A stretch of DNA of 64,000 bases, taken from Lepidostoma basale (lineage: Eukaryota > Arthropoda > Insecta > Trichoptera > Lepidostomatidae). A program made the position numbers and the translations under genes. This document shows, in pieces, positions 60,690-64,000 of the stretch. The notes beneath the pieces are model-generated. The model searched no databases, was not told where the DNA came from, and was given only the letters and a program-made list of their open reading frames with translations. The DNA lies in assembly GCA_022606425.2 (NCBI GenBank), contig JAHDVF020001519.1, positions 493,389 to 557,388 of the forward strand, read 5' to 3'. How positions within the stretch are numbered: position 1 is the stretch's first letter; each line of letters begins with the position of its first letter.

Positions 60690-62140
60690 TGTGAAATGTA
60701 TACTTATATCTGTATACGAATCCTGGATTTTCACCTGTGGGTGGTTAATTTAAATTTTTAATTGTATCTCAATAGAGACGAAGAAACAAACTGGAAACTG
60801 AATATGGATGATCAAGGTGTTTACAGGACTTATGACCCGTCATTGGTCGGGTTAAGCGCACGCTTTATGTAATTACAACATTCCCCATTCCACCATTGTT
60901 ATGATCATGTATGATACATTTTTGGAAGTTGTATATATACTCCAAATTCATACATATTTTCACGTGGCAGTTCCAGTTAGCCATCTATGTAGATTTGATT
61001 GTACTAATTAATTTTTTAGATTAATCTATACAATCCATCCACTAACGCCATCTATGAAGAATGATTGTTTAGCATTTAGCAAACTACTTTATTAACACAA
61101 TGCGAAGAGGCTACCGCCTCCTATCGCACTGTTAGAAGTCGCCTGGAGTATCCACTCCTATTTTATACGCCAAATAATTGACCAGAATATTTACAAATAT
61201 TTGTGAAATGTATACTTACATCTGTATACGAATCCTGGATTTTCACCTGTGGGTGGTTAATTTAAATTTTTAATTGTATCTCAATAGAGACGAAGAAACA
61301 AACTGGAAACTGAATATGGATGATCAAGGTGTTTACAGGACTTATGACCTGTCATTGGTCGGGTTAAGCGCACGCTTTATGTAATTACAACATTCCCCAT
61401 TCCACCATTGTTATGATCATGTATGATACATTTTTTGGAAGCTATATATACTCCAAATCCACACTTATTTTCACGTGGCAGTTCCAGTTAGCCATCTATG
61501 TAGATTTGATTGTACTAATTAATTTTTTAAGATTAATCTATACAATCCATCCACTAACGCCATCTATGAAGAATGATTGTTTAGCATTTAGCAAACTACT
61601 TTATTAACACAATGCGAAGAGGCTACCGCCTCCTATCGCACTGTTAGAAGTCGCCTGGAGTATCCACTCCTATTTTATACGCCAAATAATTGACCAGAAT
61701 ATTTACAAATATTTGTGAAATGTATACTTACATCTGTATACGAATCCTGGATTTTCACCTGTGGGTGGTTAATTTAAATTTTTAATTGTATCTCAATAGA
61801 GACGAAGAAACAAACTGGAAACTGAATATGGATGATCAAGGTGTTTACAGGACTTATGACCTGTCATTGGTTGGGTTAAGCGCACGCTTTATGTAATTAC
61901 AACATTCCCCATTCCACCATTGTTATGATCATGTATGATACATTTTTTGGAAGTTGTATATATACTCCAAATCCATACTTATTTTCACGTGGCAGTTCCA
62001 GTTAGCCATCTATGTAGATTTGATTGTACTAATTAATTTTTTAGATTAATCTATACAATCCATCCACTAACGCCATCTATGAAGAATGATTGTTTAGCAT
62101 TTAGCAAACTACTTTATTAACACAATGCGAAGAGGCTACC
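60690..62140 (+). repeat. Tandem array of 512 bp units (almost three)
   Basis: The string ttgtatctcaatagagacga starts at 60762, 61274 and 61786, an exact 512 bp step. Units share tgtttacaggacttatgacc, cattggtcgggttaagcgca, cacgtggcagttccagttag, ccatccactaacgccatcta and gaggctaccgcctcc. The third is cut at about 62140. They differ by only a few bases, so the amplification is recent. The unit corresponds to one arm of the 6745-7540 palindromic element. Confidence 0.9.
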
Positions 62141-62145
62141 GCCTC

Positions 62146-62795
62146 CAACAATGGTGGAATGGGGAATGTTGTAATTACATAAAGCGTGCGCTTAACCCGA
62201 CCAATGACGGGTCATAAGTCCCAAACACCTTTGATCATCCATATTCAGTTTCCAGTTTGTTTCTTCGTCTCTATTGAGATACAATTAAAAATTTAAATTA
62301 ACCACCCACAGGTGAAAATCCAGGATTCGGCATACAGATATATATATTATCACAACATTGTAAATATTCTGGTCAATTATTTATGTATAAAATAGAGTGG
62401 ATACTCCAGGCGACTTAACAGTGCGATAGGCGGTAGCCTCTCTTTCGCATTGTGTTGATAAAGTAGTTTGCTAAATGCTAAACAATCATTCTTCATAGAT
62501 GGCGTTAGTGGATGGATTGTATAGATTAATCTAAAAAATTAATTAGTACAATCAAATCTACATAGATGGCTAACTGGAACTGCCACGTGAAAATAAGTGT
62601 GGATTTGGAGTATATATACAGCTTCCAAAAAATGTATCATACATGATCATAACAATGGTGGAATGGGGAATGTTGTAATTACATAAAGCGTGCGCTTAAC
62701 CCGACCAATGACGGGTCATAAGTCCTGTAAACACCTTGATCATCCATATTCAGTTTCCAGTTTGTTTCTTCGTCTCTATTGAGATACAATTAAAA
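62146..62795 (-). repeat. Inverted continuation of the 512 bp array
   Basis: From aacaatggtggaatggggaa at 62146 the unit runs in reverse for about 1.3 repeats, ending gtctctattgagatacaatt at about 62795. With 60690-62140 it makes a 2.1 kb head-to-head structure: three units forward, one and a third back. Confidence 0.9.
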
Positions 62796-63034
62796 AATTG
62801 AAATTCATTATTTTACTTTAATTATCAACATAATGATGATTATTTCATGGCTGATTACTTTTAAAATACTAACTGGTTGAGATGAAAAAAATAAATATCG
62901 TAAAAAAGCGCATTTTATTAGCGTATCAGTTTTTTGCGATTTACTCAAAACATCTAATGATGGAGTTTGCCAGGATTGCAACTAATACCCTCATATTAGT
63001 CTTTCTTAGTTTAGTTTTAATTGTATTTTTACAC
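62796..63034. other. AT-rich spacer
   Basis: The 64-codon frame 62882-63076 has hydrophobic runs but no domain or context; I do not call it. Confidence 0.3.
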
Positions 63035-63064
63035 CTGAAGATGGAGGTATCCTCCGAAACATTA
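63035..63064 (+). other. Hammerhead-like hairpin motif
   Basis: CTGAAGA, T, GGAGG-tat-CCTCC (5 bp perfect), GAAAC, ATT. Both core boxes are intact; the expected GTC is not (attaata). The reverse-strand relic at 6035-6067 shares CATCCTCCGAAACATGTC and may show the undamaged 3' side. Confidence 0.45.
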
Positions 63065-63226
63065 ATAATTAATTAATTATTAATATAATAGGGTATAAGG
63101 TAATTGCTTTATTTCTCTTTTTATTTTTTATACACTTTGTTTATACAACACTTACATTAAGAAATTAAAATTACATAGACATATTTCGGACAACCAGTCC
63201 TTCTTCAGTAATACATATTATAAAGA

Positions 63227-63595
63227 TAACTAACTAACTAACTAACCATCACGCCGTCTCCCCGAAAGGGTAGGCAGAAAGAATGAACTGTCATACTTAT
63301 ACTGATGCGGCAATTCATCCTTCTCTTTTCGCCCCGCGGGAGACGCGGTGTGATGGGTTGCGAACCTCATCGACACCAATAGGCATCTCCCGCGCACACT
63401 TCGATCGTCCAACACCCACAAAATAAATCTAAAACAAATCATATAAAATACAATGATATAAAATAAAATAACAAAATAAAAATAATTTAACACAAAATGT
63501 TATTTTTAGATGGTGCACATATTGCCTATTTATTTTATGTTCCACGTATTCGCCGTTTTTTTAATTTAGCACATAATGTAATAACACATATTTAC
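63227..63595 (-). mobile_element. RTE-tailed non-autonomous retroposon with perfect 14 bp TSD
   Basis: acatattataaaga flanks it at 63213-63226 and 63596-63609. Minus strand order as in 44948-45430: AT-rich 5' part, gcgcgggagatgcctattgg, ggttcgcaaccc, ccgcgtctcccgcggggcg, LINE-type end with ccctttcgggg, gacggcgtgatgg and (GTTA)5. The duplication consists of foldback-arm sequence, which dates the foldback as older. Confidence 0.92.
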
Positions 63596-63684
63596 ACATA
63601 TTATAAAGAAACATATTTAAAATTGTTTACATGATTTGACAGATGTTATAATATTTTAAATACGTATCTTTATAATATGTTTCA

Positions 63685-63715
63685 CTGAAGAAGGACTGGT
63701 TGTCCGAAACATGTC
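63685..63715 (+). other. Best-preserved hammerhead-like hairpin motif
   Basis: CTGAAGA, A, GGAC-tggtt-GTCC (4 bp), GAAAC, AT, GTC, followed by tatgtaatttt. All three conserved boxes (CUGANGA, GAAA, GUC) are present in hammerhead order. Against a genuine ribozyme: an extra A before stem II, a helix III of at most 2 bp, and weak pairing for stem I. Confidence 0.5.
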
Positions 63716-63762
63716 TATGTAATTTTAAAAATTTTAATGTAAGTGTTGTATAAACAAGCTGT

Positions 63763-64000
63763 TTAAAAAAAGGGAAATAAATAACTCTTCCATATTTATA
63801 TGAATGACTTTATAATAAACATTAATATTCATTTAGCAATTCGAATGGAGCGATTCATTTTGCTTTCGGCGAGATAATAGCCACAAAGTACTCTTATATG
63901 GATCCAATTAATTCTAATTTCCATGGGAGCGCAAATTGTTTAATTTTTAAACAAACGCACGTGTAATTGGCGAAATATGAGAGCTCCCTTGCTCTTGTTA
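63763..64000. other. No feature recognised
   Basis: Window edge; AT-rich sequence without recognised features. Confidence 0.3.

Larger units (their letters stand above)
63119..63762. repeat. Foldback element interrupted by an RTE-tailed retroposon
   Basis: Left arm 63119-63224 and right arm 63658-63762 are inverse copies (atacaacacttacatt, attacatagacat, ttataaagata). Each carries the hairpin motif: minus 63178-63208 (CTGAAGA, A, GGAC-tggtt-GTCC, GAAAT, AT, GTC) and plus 63685-63715. The centre is taken by the insertion 63227-63595. Confidence 0.8.

Overview
The window reads as a gene-poor, AT-rich stretch of an animal genome, most likely an insect. The basis is the mix of elements: RTE-like, CR1-like and zinc-knuckle LINEs with short simple-repeat tails, mariner/Tc1, piggyBac (TTAA) and hAT elements, a Helitron, tRNA-derived SINEs and solo LTRs. 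I see no intact host protein-coding gene, no functional tRNA or rRNA gene and no CRISPR array. The only trace of a normal cellular gene is a partial U2 snRNA copy near 26.5 kb. Almost every longer open reading frame is a piece of a transposable element, usually broken.

The dominant component is one RTE-like LINE family (about 20 copies, both strands, nearly all 5' truncated). Its ORF runs to within a few bases of the 3' end; the stop codon is followed directly by a GTTA (or GTT) repeat tail. The last coding stretch carries a small C-rich/G-rich hairpin. A shorter non-coding element (173, 11908, 28344, 44948, 63227) ends in the same roughly 55 bp plus tail, and two copies have perfect 13-14 bp target-site duplications (TSDs), so it was probably mobilised by the LINE. 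Nesting can be read directly: a zinc-knuckle LINE (1064-2811) sits inside an RTE copy (687-3150); one RTE copy (3588-4139) sits inside another; a LINE (39310-39821) sits inside an older LINE; an RTE-tailed element sits inside a foldback element at 63 kb; a tRNA-derived SINE sits inside a hAT element at 49 kb.

Layout. 0-5 kb: nested LINEs. 5-12 kb: a TIR element with a TTAA target (6745-7540), RTE and CR1-like pieces and a 5'-inverted RTE copy. 12-19 kb: mariner-derived MITE, SINE, a TA-bounded TIR element and a 2 kb Helitron with duplicated exon-like blocks. 19-31 kb: many LINE 3' ends, the U2 relic, Tc1 relic and a GATATC-rich minisatellite. 31-48 kb: piggyBac-type MITEs, four LTRs of one family, SINEs, mariner relic and more RTE. 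48-60 kb: solo LTR, hAT MITE, a perfect foldback, an internally deleted piggyBac-like transposon and a LINE with a clean TSD. 60-64 kb: a 512 bp tandem array followed by its own inverted copy, then a foldback.

The most unusual pattern is a recurring short RNA-like motif: CUGANGA (or close), one extra base, a perfect 4-6 bp hairpin, GAAAC, a short spacer and GUC. It is seen at a dozen or so places in sequence-unrelated families, often once in each arm of an inverted-repeat element. These are the core blocks of a hammerhead ribozyme in the right order, as reported for Penelope-like elements and retrozymes, but with one consistent extra base, so the identification is offered as a testable candidate and not as a fact.
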